Assembly: GCA_003991915.1 (NCBI GenBank)
Contig: RQTK01000426.1
Coordinates: 122,675 to 186,674, forward strand
DNA length: 64,000 bases
Direction: 5' to 3'
Origin: Elysia chlorotica
Lineage: Eukaryota; Mollusca; Gastropoda; Plakobranchidae
The notes below the pieces were generated by a model, which ran no database searches, was not told where the DNA came from, and worked only from the letters and a program-made list of their open reading frames with translations. Positions 37,401 to 52,400 of the stretch are shown here, piece by piece. The number at the start of each line of letters is the position of its first letter. The first letter of the stretch is position 1. The translations under genes and the position numbers were made by a program.

Positions 37401-40400
37401 TGTAGGGAAAGCAAAAGCTAGTTTTACAGGGAAAGCAAACTAATTTAGTCTCACTTGTATGAGTACACTAAGAAAGTCGAGCTGGCTGCCACTATTACAT
37501 GTACAACACTTCTTAATGAAGTCTGAAAAATTATAAATAAAAAATTACTTAATGCTTGTATGAAACTAAGTCAGAATTTTGTTGACAGAAAGTAGTTGAT
37601 AGGTACATTTGTAAAATATTGTCATATTCTGCCTCATGTCAAACAAGGAGTTGCTACAATATTAGAGTGAATTTCCAACTTATAGGAAAATACATGAAGC
37701 AAATGTTCATACACAAAGTATGATACCCTAAACATTAGAATTAAAAAAAATTAAAATCCTTGTCAAAAGTGGAAAAAAACTGTCAACATCAGTTTTACAA
37801 ACTTTTTTTCATTCAAAGTTTTCGGAGAACCATGATGATTTTATAAACAGTAAACATATACATTGAAAAGGAAATTGGGGGAGTCATAATTTAATATTTT
37901 AATTCCAAAGCTGACATTTAAAATAAAAAGTCTGTCAGCTTAGTGAGTCTGAGCAATAGTCGCATGCACAAAGAAAACGCCAAAGATATGGAACTTGAAG
38001 ATTTTTCCCTACAATTTCAATCCCCTCTCAAAGAGTGACACCTTGCCTTTGGTTGGGAGGCTGGCATGCTTCAATGACCTCTAGAGCTATAGAATAATGG
38101 CTGGAGATTCGTCTCCTCGTAGGGTCACCCTAGCCAGAAGGGTCAAAAGGTAGAGACCAGACTCACTAAGAGAACTCACTAGCCCTACAGGTTGGGTTGG
38201 GGGTTAGGCATGGGGTCAAACAACCCAGTCTCGTAAAAAAAAAAAACACTGTTACAGAAACCGCAAGGAATGTACATAAAACCAGCTTGTAGAGGTAATG
38301 ATGTGCATTGGTGACAGCCCTAGTGCAGCCAGTGTGCTGACAACTCTTCTGACCAAGACCATGACAAAGACCCTGATAGGGACCTGGAACATCAGAACCC
38401 TGTATGAAACTGGAAAAAACTGCACAATAATGTCGAGAAATGAACAGGTACAACTTGAAAATATTGGGCCTCTGTAAGACCAGATGGACCAGGACAGGAA
38501 GAATGAGACTAGCCAATGGAAACAGTAATCCACTCAGGAAACAAAGAGGCCTGGCACACACACATGGAGGCAACACAGACTCTACTGTCCTGAGAACTTG
38601 TATCACCAAGGATTCTCACTGCAAGATTTAATTCGAAAGGAAAAGGAGCCACCATCATCCTGTACCATGCTCCCACAAAATTAGCAGAGATCAAAGAGAA
38701 AGTAACCTTATATGAACAAGTTCAGGCGGTGATCAACAAAGGACCAAAGATAGACATAGAAATCTTGGCAGACCTGAATGCCAACGTAGGCATTGACAAC
38801 AGAAACATGGAACACATGGAAATCCCGGCACAGAGTATAGAACGAGAATGGAGGATTCTTTACCGAGTTTTGCTCCTTTAATGACCTAGTAATTTGAAGC
38901 ACTCTGTTTCCGCATATTCATAAGGCCATCCATCAAATAACATGGATTTGAGGCTATTAAGGCTGACATACAGACCTCGACTGACATGCTGCACCCACTC
39001 CTATGCAAGATCTGGGAACAAGAACAAGTTCCAGAGGACTGGAAAAGAGGTCACCTTGTGAAGCTGCCTAAGAAAGGAGACATGTCATCCTGTGGCAACT
39101 GGCGAGGAATTATGCTTCTATACATCCCTGGCAAAGTTTTAACTAGAATCATGTTGGAGAGACTGAAGACCCATCAAGACAGAGATTAAAAAGCGTAAAT
39201 GGGGCTGGACAGATCACACACTCCGAAAGCCTATAACCAACATCACAAGGCAATCCCTGGAGTGGAACCCCCAAGGCAAACAAGGTTAGTCGCACGAAGC
39301 AGACTTGAGTTGACGGCATGGCACTGAGGCAGAGAAAAAAGCAGCAGGTTCCACATGGACTGAGCTGAAAGAAAAGGACACGCCAAAACCGAGTCCAGTG
39401 GAGGGGAGTTCTTGCAGCTCTATGTTCCACTGGGAAACAAGCGATTTAAGTTAATTTCAATCCATTCCAAAATTGTTGCTTTCTTATAAAAACCCAAGAA
39501 GTTTCTATTACTTACTTGACCAATAGCACTCTGAACATTCGGTCCAGGCACGTGTGGTGGGGTTACTTCTTGGTCTGAATTTTCTACTGAGTGGCCATCT
39601 TTAGGGTGTCCAGACTTTTCTTTCGTTTTTGCTTTGGTTAAACTTCCCATTCCAATCTTTGGATCGCCTGAAGATTTCACAGGATGAGACCTAGGAAGCT
39701 TTCTGTTTTTTCTTACATCACCGCCATCATCTACTTTCACAGTATTAATACAAGATATATCAGATTCTTTATTGTGAGATATATGCTGCCCATGCTTGGA
39801 GGATTTTGTAGAGGCTGAAGAAACTGAAGCATTGGGTCTTAATTGCTCAGGTATTGTGTCGCTATCGGATGAGCACATATTTTCCTGGTCATGGCACATT
39901 TTAGATAAAGACTTATTTGTAAAGTTTGCCTTGGACCGCTGTGCAGTAAGCTCTTTTTGCTTCACAGAAGAAACCATCTTTTCCTTTTTACTAGTACCTT
40001 TTGAATCTACATCAGTCAATACTTCGTCATTTATCTCACTTGAATGCCTTTGGAAATTGTCTTTGTTAGATTTACGATGTTCTGAGTGTTTTACATGGCC
40101 TGCTTCCTTTGGGCCCATTTCCGAGTTTGGTTTTTCTGCCTGCAAGAATTTGTGGTAAACTTGATGTTCATTCTCAATACCTCTCATTTGTTTAGGGCTG
40201 GACAGATCACACACTCCGAAAGCCTATAACCAACATCACAAGGCAATCCCTGGAGTGGAACCCCCAAGGCAAACAAGGTTAGTCGCACGAAGCAGACTTG
40301 AGTTGACGGCATGGCACTGAGGCAGAGAAAAAAGCAGCAGGTTCCACATGGACTGAGCTGAAAAGGACAAGCCAAAACCGAGTCCGGTGGAGGGGAGTTC

Positions 40401-43400
40401 TTGCAGCTCTATGTTCCACTGGGAAACAAGCGATTTAAGTTAATTTCAATCCCTTCCAAAATTGTTGCTTTCTTATAAAACCCCAAAAAGTTTCTATTGT
40501 AACATTATAAAACAAACAAAAATAGTATGACAAATCAATAAACAATATTGCAGCCGTTTCCTTTGTTTGAGTAATATGTTCATTGTTAATGTTTAACACG
40601 TACTATTTAAAAAAATAGACTGGACATTAAAGAAACTCCCAGAGAAAACACCTCTTTCCAATGTAATGTATTTGTAACAATTATCAATCAACATAATTCC
40701 TTACCTCTCAATAACTTAACCTAATTTCTCAACTCAAGCTCTAAGTCTAAAAACCTTATCAAGTTTGTGATTTGCCATATTGTGCTAATTATGCTGCTTA
40801 CTTACTTGACCAATAGCACTCTGAACATTCGGTCCAGGCACATGTGGTGTGGTTACTTCTTGGTCTGAATTTTCTACTGATTGGCCATCTTTAGGGTGTC
40901 CAGACTTTTCTTTCGTTTTTGCTTTGGTTAAACTGCCCATTCCAATCTTTGGATCGCCTGAAGATTTCACAGGATGAGACCTAGGAAGCTTTCTGTTTTT
41001 TCTTACATCGCCGCCATCATCTACTTTCACAGTATTAATACAAGATATATCAGATTCTTTATTGTGAGATATATGCTGCCCATGCTTGGAGGATTTTGTA
41101 GAGGCTGAAGAAACTGAAGCATTGGGTCTTAATTGCTCAGGCATTGTGTCGCTATCGGATGAGCACATATTTTCCTGGTCATGGCACATTTTAGATAAAA
41201 ACTTATTTGTAAAGTTTGCTTTGGATCGCTGTGCAGTAAGCTCTTTTTGCTTCACAGAAGAAACCATCTTTTCCTTTTTACTAGTACCTTTTGAATCTAC
41301 ATCAGTCAATACTTCGTCATTTATCTCACTTGAATGCCTTTGGAAATTGTCTTTGTTAGATTTACGATGTTCTGAGTGTTTTACATGGCCTGCTTCCTTT
41401 GGGCCCATTTCCGAGTTTGGTTTTTCTGCCTGCAAGAATTTGTGGTAAACTTGATGTTCATTCTCAATACCTCTCATTTGTTTGGCACTTAAGTTTTCTT
41501 TGCTGATTTTAACATCTTTTTGATTTTTTTCTTTAGCAACCACAACAGTATTAGATATTAATTGATTTGGTGGTAAATCTCTTAAAGGTCTTTTCGTCTT
41601 TATTTTTTCAGCTCCAGAACATATTGTATGACTTTGATTCGAACTTTCATTATGATTTTCCATTGTGTTATGTTTATCAAGTGGTGTAGGGGGTGAAGTA
41701 GAGCCTGTGGTTGCCTGTGATTGACCAAGATCAAAAACCTTGCTTTTGGCATCACCAACAATTTGCACACCAAAGTTGTCAATATTAGAGACAGAACTTC
41801 CATTCCCATCCAAATTGGAAGATGCTTTGATGTTTTTGTTGAGCGTTGGATCGCCACAAGTCTCTGATTGTATGCTTGAATTATTGGCATTATATGCATT
41901 GGGAGCACAATGAGGTAATGAATTGTCACTCCTGACATGTGGCTGCATGCTATTCTGAGGAAGGTTGGTAATATTGGCTGTAGATGAAATGTGGTGGGAC
42001 AGATCTTGACTTTTGGTTTTTCTCTGCAATCTCTCAAGCACTGGATCTACTTGCAAGCTTGGCATATCCAAGGGCACCTTAGGTGGGAGAGGCTCCTGTT
42101 GATATTAAGGTAAAAAAAGTAATCAAATATTTATTACACTTTTTACCGTATTGATAAAAAAAAAAAAAAATTGAACACAACACATTCAGACCAGTGAAAA
42201 AGAACTTTATATTGAGACTCCTTATATTAGGAAAGGGAATGATTAAGTTTTCAAATTTACATATCTTTACACAATTATTTTAAGCTATAGCAAACAATGT
42301 TTTAAATACACAAGAAAATCATGTTCAGCATGTATCCTTTAATAGGCAAAAATATAAATGAATGAATTGTCAAGTCAAAGTAGAACACTTCTTTATAAAT
42401 ATGCAAAACCAACAGCTCCCATAATAGGTCGCCGTACAGGATCCCCCAGGGAAACCTAGGAGACGTTAAACCCGGAGAGAGGGAGAGAATTCTCTCCCTC
42501 CCTCTATAGAGATCTCCCATAATAGGCAACCCGTAAAATCAAAATTACCAAATGAGCTATGAATCTGAACATGTTTAACCCGTTTAAATACTATTGCTTC
42601 TCAACAATCTGCAGCTGAGAAATCATAACACTTTTCTTACTCAACAGAAATTAAAAGGTCAAATTGCAAAAAGTATTTTACAACAATGTTCTTAAAAATT
42701 TCATACCGGCACAGTTTCCTCATCCTTCTCCAAAAGCAGAGCCATTTTTTGCCTTTCAAACTGTATATCTACCGGAGTTACAAGCATTCTGTGAGACATC
42801 AAGCGTTTGCGGAATTCCTCCAACCTTGCATCCATCTCAGAACTCTGTAAAAAGTACAACATTACACGATAAATTTTAATCTCGTGCAAAATTGTTTACC
42901 TTCATCCATGGAGTACTTAATAACAGGCCTATTCAACGTGCACCATTAGAAATAATGTGGAGGCGGTTACAATTTTCCTAACAAATTCGTGTTTTATATT
43001 ACAAAAATGCTTGAAAGGCATATAAGAATTATTTAGGATTATAAAAGAAGAATAAAGAAATAAATTGCAGGCTTACACATATATAAATAGTACACAGTAG
43101 GCCTTTTATCCTTAAAACACTATTGTTTCATATACTGTCTATAAGCGTTCCGGTCAAATTAAAAAGAAAAAAAAAGAGCTTTACAGGGCATAATAATAAA
43201 ATTGCCAGCCTATGAAGCACTTTATAAGTTTATTGTGTCAAAAAATTAAATAACATTAGTGGGATCAAATAAATGGAAAAAAATGGTTAAATTGAAAAGG
43301 ACTATAAAATTGAAATTTAATTAAGACAAAAATAGCTCCAACCTAGGATAGCTTCAATATCTTTTGTTTTGGCTCCTTCTCAGATGGCAGGTTTATCTTA

Positions 43401-46400
43401 CGAAAATTGTTGAAAAATATATTGCTCAATGTGAAGCAATGGTAATGCTTTAATTTAAAGTCAAATGCTTCTGAGATCTTGAGCAGTGTATCACATAGAG
43501 AATTTCTGCACACATGGTTGACGATGGAGGAAAAGACTATGTAGCGAAACTTTGTCCACTGACAGGTTGAATCATTTGCTTTCTTTAAACCACCTCTGTT
43601 TAAACTTGAAGTAAACTCTCCAAACTTTTCAAAAAAACTATATGTGTCCTCGCGTTCTTCACAAACATCATCTTTCTGTGTCACATAACCAGCAATATAA
43701 ACTAAACTTTGTTTTATCTCATCTTTCAATGAATATTCCAACTCTGGGGCAACTTTTCTACCAACCCACAAACATCCTCTGCCCATTGAAAATTGACATT
43801 TATGACAACAATGACCAGAGTCTGTAGAAAACTCATCAATATCAGCAAGTAATCGCAGCAATACTTTTGTTTGAAATATATTAACTTTTTCTAGTATTTG
43901 TTGGACATTAATAAAGAAGCCTATGTTCCACCACTGCCCTGTCTTAATTTTCTGAAGGCCTTTTCAATGGGATCTATAGTGAACTTTAAAAGTAAAACAG
44001 AGTCGGAAGATTCCAACAAAAATTTAACAAGATTATTGATGCCATTGCAAAGACAGAAAACTCCTTTATCTTGTTTAATCGAGCATCATCTTGAGAATAA
44101 ATGGCTTCACACAGAGGGTCTCAAAGACGTTTGACTTCAAGAATAGATTTTACACTCATTATCTTCCAAAATTCAATCACTTTAGAAATAAAATTTACTG
44201 TCCCATCCACATTGTCCTCTTGCATACCATTTGATTTCATCCATTTTTCTCCTTCTACTAAATCCCTTGGTAATCGATAGACAGTAATCTTGTCATTATC
44301 ATTTATAATCTAAAAAGAATTATAGGAAAAGAGAAATTAATAGGCTATATCACTACATAAGCGGACGACCCAAGACTTCCTAAATATTACAATGCCCTAT
44401 TCACTACACTTCAGTATTACTAGATCTATGACTTGGACTACAAACCACAGTAGGCTTATGAGTTTACAAAGTAAACACTCGTTAACTCCCACAGTGTAGA
44501 TCTAGATTCTAGACTAGATTTAGATATAGACTGAATTTCAGATCTAGAATGTAGAGGTCTAGATCTAGATCTAGATCTAGTAATTATTTTTAAGGATTGT
44601 GTATACATTATACTTTGCAGTCACTAGATCAGTGTAGATCTAGATCTAGATTCTAGACTAGATTTAGATCTAGACTGAATTTCAGATCTAGAATGTAGAG
44701 GTCTAGATCTAGATCTAGATCTAGTAATTATTTTTAAGGATTGTGTATACATCATACTTTGCAGTCACTAGATCTAAGTGGAGAAAGTTTTCTAAATAAG
44801 ATATTCTCACCTTTTAGGTTCAGCAAAAAAAAACAAAAAAAACAACATTGCTGTCAATAAAAGATATAAATCCTCAAAAAAATTGATTCTAATCGAAAGC
44901 TAAGGAGGCTTCCATCTTGGAAATATTTAACTTTGCCTTGTTTGCACCATCCCAAGTTAAATTCTAAAATATTTGTAGAAGTTTTCTAAGTAAACTAGAT
45001 TCATGTAATTACACTGAAAAATGTTTATTTTTTATTTTTCAATTGAATTATTATGATTAACTTTTAAAAATATATAAAAAAAACATTTCATGGGACTTGA
45101 AAGTGGTAAAAGACGTTTGGTCTTTTGAAAAAAATAATTTTGGCTTCTAGTCTGAACTTTAGCCGCCTTCAACAGAGAGAAGTAATCACCGCCTCCACAT
45201 TTTAAAATGGTCTGCACGATGAGGAGGCTGTTAATATAGTAAGCTATGCCTTCATCCCATTTACTGGCTATGATGAACAAACAAATATTGAATTTTAAAA
45301 CAGGTTACATAATTTCCAAACTTAACGGGTCCCCATGTTGGTTGATGTTTTTTTTTTTCGTTGCTGTGAAAGCTTTACTTACCTTAGAATTTACATTTTT
45401 TTTAAAGAATTTAATAAAAAAAAAAATGTTCACACAACACGCACATAGAAAGTTTTTTTATAGGATACCTTGAGCTTGATATTATATTCCTTAAATCAAT
45501 CTTAAGTAACAATTCAAGGAAAAACATATACTTTTAGTGTTTATTCTAAGAGCCTTAGGTTGAGCTGCATTATCATTTTCTGTTTTGAATATTTTATTTA
45601 CCTTTGAAGGCTTACTATGAGATGGCTCAATATCCCTGCTGGGCTGGTTGTGACTGTGGGATTCTTCCATTTTTCTGCGGAACCTCCAGCGAGCTAGAAT
45701 ATCACCACAATTAGGTTTGGCTGGGGACGCTAGCTGCCTGTGTCTTTCTTCTCTGTTCACAACTAAATTTCAAAACCGTACAAATTTGTGTAAAAAAACA
45801 ACAAAGAAATAGAAAAAATTATACATATATCCTGTTAAAATTAATGAAACTACTCATTATTTCCAGACTAATTTAAAATTACATAACACAACTTTCTTGG
45901 TACCCATTTCAACCGCAGATTACTTTATCTCTCTATCAATGGTACCTGGTAAAAAATCCACCATTTGCTTTTCTGCTTGTGATGCTTACCTCTCTATTAT
46001 ATAAAATTCACAGGCTACCAAACCAAACAGATAAATATTAATGAGCAGCCTCTTAAACTTGTGTATGCTAGAAGGATCTCATTAGTTTGAAATAAACTGT
46101 TAAGCTACAGTTACCTCTGGCATTGATGAAAGTTGGCCTGTATGAGGGAGTATCAACATCAGAACTACCATGGTCACTTAGAGAGCAAGAGGTGCCTAAG
46201 CCATCTGTGCTCACAATTGGTCCCGATGACACAAGGCTTATCTCGCTGGATCAAGAGAAAAATGTGCAAGTTTTACACACCATCCATGTAAATTTCAAAC
46301 TACTGGGAAAATAATAAGAATCACATGATATTAAGGAAATTACCAAACACTTTGTTTTTCACAAAAACACAAAAACATGCAGGGGGAGGGGGGGGTGACA

Positions 46401-49400
46401 CTATGCAGCTACCAAAATTTGGTTAGACAAGGCTCCCTGGGAAACCTTTTGCCTATAACTTTGCATAACATGATGCATAACTGCATTAGGGGTTGTTGCA
46501 GAAAGAATAAACCTAGTGGTAGAAAAATGATGGTCCATCTCATAGTCAAAGAGATTTTTTTTTATAACCGTATAGGATTAAATCATGGCACACAGATAGA
46601 TTTCCACAGAGAAACTTCAAAAGAAAGGTCAATAAAAATTACACTACTAGATGTGACATATGTGTATGCGATACAAAATAAACAAGGGAATAGCCACTTT
46701 CCCTCTGCATCTTAGAAAATTCATAGGTATCTTTGTGGATGCGTTTTAATGATGAACAGACAAATACCTGGAAAAAAAAGACTGCAGAGGAATACATGTC
46801 ACTAAAAGAAATAGAGAGGACTAGTTACAGGAATATGAGGGACAGTCACAGAGTAATCAAAGGGTTCACATGTAAAAGGCATTACACAAACTTAAATAAG
46901 TCAAGCAATTATGATAATCAAACAAGTAAAAAAGAAAATACCTCTTAGAAAGTAAAAGATCAGCTTTAGTTTGCAGGTGCAATGTTGCTTCATCCATAGC
47001 AAGCAACGCTTCCTTTGTAAGCTGAAAAATAGAACATGAAGTTTTATTGCAAGATGATTTCAAGCCAAACAACAAAACAAAAAAATACTTTCACAAAATT
47101 TGTAAACAACTTAAATTCATTACAGCGGCTATATAGATATTGGATTTATCAATGCAGCACATGTAAATATTCTGATATCCAAGTTATCTGTATTTGTATC
47201 TCCTTGAAATTTTACAGCCAAAGGATTGTTTTCAATTGATTAGAACTGACAAAAGTTTATAACATAACTGTGATTTACTGGTTGTTGTTTTTTTCATAAA
47301 AATTTATATTAAAAGCTGCAGAGTTTTATACATGTAAATGCTTAAGCAAAAATTTAACAAGAAATCGATTCAAAGAATATTTTGTGGTAGAGACATTCCA
47401 TTAAGGCAAAACTAGCATTGACATTCCTCAGCAGAAGGAAACTTAGAAAGAAGCTGGAACTGACAAAGGCAAAACCGTTTCTTGGAGAATACAATTATAA
47501 CAACCATACTCTAAATGTATATTTGAAATATTTGAGCTGTAATTAAGTCAAATGGATGTATCAGACATTAATGTATACATAAACACTTTCAGGGATGACA
47601 ACTGCATGCATATCAATATGAAAATAGAGTTCATAAAACGGTAGGGAAAAAAATGATTGAAGAAAAGAGACTTTTAGGCTAAAATAGAAAGACTATCTTC
47701 TGTTGTAAAAATGTCCAATATAACATCATTTTATTGATTTGCATGTTATACTTTACCGATAAAAGCTTATTTAGAAAAAAAATAGGCGTAGGTGTAGAGT
47801 ATAGAGTTTATAAGTCTTTTCAGGATATGATGTACACTTAACTTTTAAATCACAAACACAAGTAATTTTAAGGCAATGGCATAGGAGGAATCTAAAATAG
47901 CAAGTCCTTTTGTTCCATTAATTTAAAGGCCAACTAACCTTAATTCCTTGCTTTGAATCATTTTTCAGATTCTTGTTGATACCGAAGTTCATTTCTCTCT
48001 CCATCTTATCTGAATTGGAATTTGATGTGTCCCTCTTTTGTTTTGCACCAGACTGAAGCCACCAAAACTCCTGCTTTTGCATTTCTTTCTCCTTCATCCG
48101 CTCCTCTCTTGATTTAGGTTCAGATTCACGAAATCTGTTTATGTATCTGTTGAAAAAATTAGTAATGTGTCATCTTTTTTGTGTTTTTGAATTCAAAATT
48201 TCTTAAACTACTAACACACATGTGCATTAGTCATCTATAAAAAGTTATTTGGAAATCATAAAAACATTTCTTATTGGCTGAATATCCAAGAAAGCTACGA
48301 ATCTAAAAGATCAAGACTGCAACATGTGAATTTGAATAAAGCCAACTGTGACTTACAATTTAGTAACTTATAGTTTAAAGTCTGTGATTGCACCTACTGC
48401 TTATTTTTACTTGCATCACACATCTCTGGCTGCCTCAAAAATATATAAACTACTTAAATTTTCAAACCTTTTATTCTCTTTAGGAAAAAAAACACCCTTT
48501 TTTTTTTAATTAAGACCACATACAGAATTTTTTTTTTTAACACCTAATATTACTATTACAATTTTTTTTTATATCTTAGAAAGATGTTTGAATTTGCAGG
48601 TCTTACTATACACAGAGGCTTCCTAATACAAATGGAAACAATACTTACTTTTGAAGAGTAGATTCTTCAAAGTGTGCATCATCTTCAGCATGAGTTAAAG
48701 TGGTCTCATTTTGAGACCTGTGCCGATCATAAAACTCTAATCTGTTGGCAGCTTCTTGAACATCAAGATTAGACTCTTCAGACAGTGTGAATTCAGTTGC
48801 TGCTGTATGAGCACTTGTGTCAGCTATAAAACTGAGTAATAGGATTTTTTTTATGTAATAAGAAGGGCCTGTATTAAAATATAATTTTACTACATTTAAG
48901 CCTCACCATTATTATATACATCTACTGAATCAAACATTCTTTAAAAAATGCATTACATAAGAAAAAAAAAAAGCAAGTACATTAAAATATTAATTTTATA
49001 CAAGTGTGTGCATGACCAGCAAAAACATAATTTTCATTGATTGAGATCAAACTGAAATTCTTGACACTAACGAAATATTTCGAACTTGAGTAAATGATGT
49101 CGATCCAAATCAATACAAAAGTTGTCCAATATGACACAAAGAAGCAGTTCTTTTTATAGGACATTGCTCTAGGGTGCTTGCAGGATTGTTCAATGCATTT
49201 CTGATATAAAAAGTTCTTTACTGCTAAGAGGAAATGAAAAAAGTATTACAAAAAAAACAAAAAAACATTCTCAACAACTAAGCCATACACAAAAGGCAGC
49301 CAATAATCTTAATTCAGATATATTATATATACATTCTCAAGTCAACTTGCCCAAAACTACTCACTGTATCCCCAATCGTTATGTACAAAAATTTTCTTTC

Positions 49401-52400
49401 TCTCTGTTTACAAAAACGTTAATGAACACAATAATTGGTACTGAGATAAACTATACAGGAAATTTAAAAAGTTTCAATCATACAAGGAACACCTGAAAGT
49501 GTTTATATAAGTTGGTAAGATCATTGTTTATAATCAAACTGGGGCATATACATTTATGTCATCAATTTTTTTGTTCTGAATATAAATAAATTTGAAAGCA
49601 CAAGTACCTTGGTGAAGACGGCCTTTCACTCTCAGGCCACACTTCATCAAATTGAGGAGTATCATCTTTTCTATGTGAAGTTTCATCTTTACTGACAAAT
49701 GGTAAATTTTTCAATGTTGTCATGGAAGATGAAGAACAGGCATTGTTGTTTTTGCTCAACTCTCTCATGCCTTTAAATGCATTGGTCTCAGAGGCTCGCT
49801 GAGATGTTTGGATTGCCTAAGAAAGACCAAATTTGTAATAAAAAAAATACTTGATTAATCATCATAAAAAACGACCAGCAGCTCATAATGTATACATATT
49901 TTAAGACAAATGCTAGATTTTTATAATCAAACCACACTGTAAAAGACAGTATGTATAGTTTCAACAGAAATCAATGACTTTTATCTATTTACAACTGGGG
50001 AGTAAAATAATTTGGAAATACATGTACATGCAAAGATACAGTCTTATTAAAAAAAAAAAGAAAAAACTGCACATAAAAAAAACCACACAGGCATACACAC
50101 ACATATGAATAATTAAGTTTGTCTCTGATTAACAACAACAAAACACAGATTGATGTGAGCCAATCTAAACCAAAATTAATTTTGTGTTAACAATACCAAA
50201 TTAGGCAATAAAATCCATGTAATCTAGTTAGAAAAAAAATGTAAGATTACCAGCATCCCATCAACATATTTTTGGGGACTGGGAAAGTAAAACGACTTTG
50301 GCACAGGTTCTGTGGAGAATAGGTCTTTACTCCTGTTGACACAAGGTATATAAGCAAGCATTAAATTGCAAGAACTCTAAATGGAAATATGATTGCTTTA
50401 TATAGAAAAAAATTATTACAATGAAGATCATATTTATGCAAATTTAAAACCAAAGTGAATAGTAATTAGTCGAGCAGCAAAAATTAATACATCTTTTGTT
50501 TAAAACTATTTCCCATGTCTTGAGAACAAAACAAAAAGGTGTTTTCCCAGGGTAAAGTAAAAAAAAAAAATTCATGGCAAAAAAGTGAAGACAGAAGAAA
50601 TGATTTCTTTTTATTTACTATTGATAATATGTATACCCTTTGCCCCATTATAATTGCTCCCTCTTCTTATTATAAATTTGCAACATCTGACACAGACATC
50701 ATCGGAAATGCCCCTCCGTTCCTTTCTGTTAAAATCAGTTCTTATCTGTCTAACAAATGAAATCTCATATGTTGAATATTTAGGTGCCTGTTTTTCTTGA
50801 TACAGTCGTATCCGCCAAACCAGGGAACGTGAAATCGAGATTCAGGAGGACATGAACTTTTCTATAAAATGTCATCGTAAAATCAGGAAACATTACCCGA
50901 TTAATTGGGGGAAAAAATCACACATCACTATTGAATGGATGTAGTTGGGGCAGATTGTTCAAAAAGATGTCATTGCGGTGTGAGACCTATTGACCAACTT
51001 AAAACTTGAAAAGAAATCGAGTATGATGTCCCTTTGATAAAATATCACTGCTTTTTACAAAGAAAGATATATTTAAAGAACAAAAATGGAATGCATCATT
51101 TTGCTTGTTGAATTATTATTAAGGGTGATCTTGACTCCAAGTCCAAAGATGTTTGTAGGACTAGGAGTTGTGTAGTAATGAATTTACTATATAAGCCTTA
51201 ATTAAATAAAGGGCCACTAAGGGTGAATTGCAAGTGTAATGAGGTTTATGGGTGCAAAAATTGTGATTTAATACAGTAAAATAATCTTGGATTTAATCAA
51301 TACCACAGAGGTATACATACATTTATATAAAATACTTTCTTTTTACAAAATGAATACTGTTATAATGGTGTCTGACATTGAGGGCCCAGAATAAAAAAAA
51401 TACAGTTGACTAAAGAGCTTTTTATAAATAATTATAAGAGAAAACATTGATGTGTAAATTGTACTGTACAGTAAGTAATTATGCTTTAGGCCTCTGTGAC
51501 CAGGCTTAAATCGAGAGGAAATGTAGATCTGGAATTGATATCAGATGCTTTATCAGTGTGAATCATTTAAATTAACCGCTTGTCAAGGCTACATGACAAA
51601 CCTAGTGAATGTCTTAAAAATTAATAATTCACCATTAGATTCTAAAAAGAAACATAGTTTTATGTATATGTGTCATGTGCGAGATATACTTGGGCTTTAT
51701 TTGGTTCAAACAATCGACATTATAATTCACTAGGCTACTTATTCCCTACTTCTTGTTACTAGTTTTAACAATCACTAGTTTTGTTTTCGTTTTAATCACG
51801 ATTAAGCTGGTCCGACTGTATTCTAATGTATATCCCAAAGCACTCAGTCTTGAATCATATTCACTCATATAATAGATAGATGGTCTACAAATAATCAACT
51901 AGAATGTGAATTGAATTTTGTTGCAATAAAATGTTGTATCCTACTTTTTGAAACAAAATTGCTCATAAGATCACAAACGTGACATGTATCACCATGGCCA
52001 AAGAGGTGCTAACCACTTCAATTAGCCTTTTAGGCTCTCGGTCTATAGATCTAAATGTAACATTACAACTAGGATGTAAATAATATCTAGATAGCTAGAT
52101 ATATAAATGTTTAAATATAAGAGCACAAGTGTTACATTGTTTTCTTTAAAGTCTAAAATCTTCAAATATAGATCCAATTACGTAGACCCAACTTAATATA
52201 CATTTGTACGAGTTGGAACACGATCCTGGTAAATTTTTTATTGTCACGCGATGTTTCTGGTGGTTTGATCAAACAACTAGATCTAGACTGATTAGACTAA
52301 CGCAAAATATAAATGTACACCACTTTATTTAAAATATTTATAGTGTAATGTTCCCTCTACAATATAAAAACGATCATCCACGTTCAAAACAACGACAGTA

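Noticed and set aside
39796-40158. 120-codon plus-strand frame, repeated at 41086-41448
   Set aside because: It is the antisense shadow of the PROSER3-like exon and of its duplicate; the second copy exists only because of the duplication.
45246-45473. 75-codon plus-strand frame with a hydrophobic stretch
   Set aside because: It is T-rich intron DNA antisense to the PROSER3-like gene; Phe/Leu runs come from poly-T.
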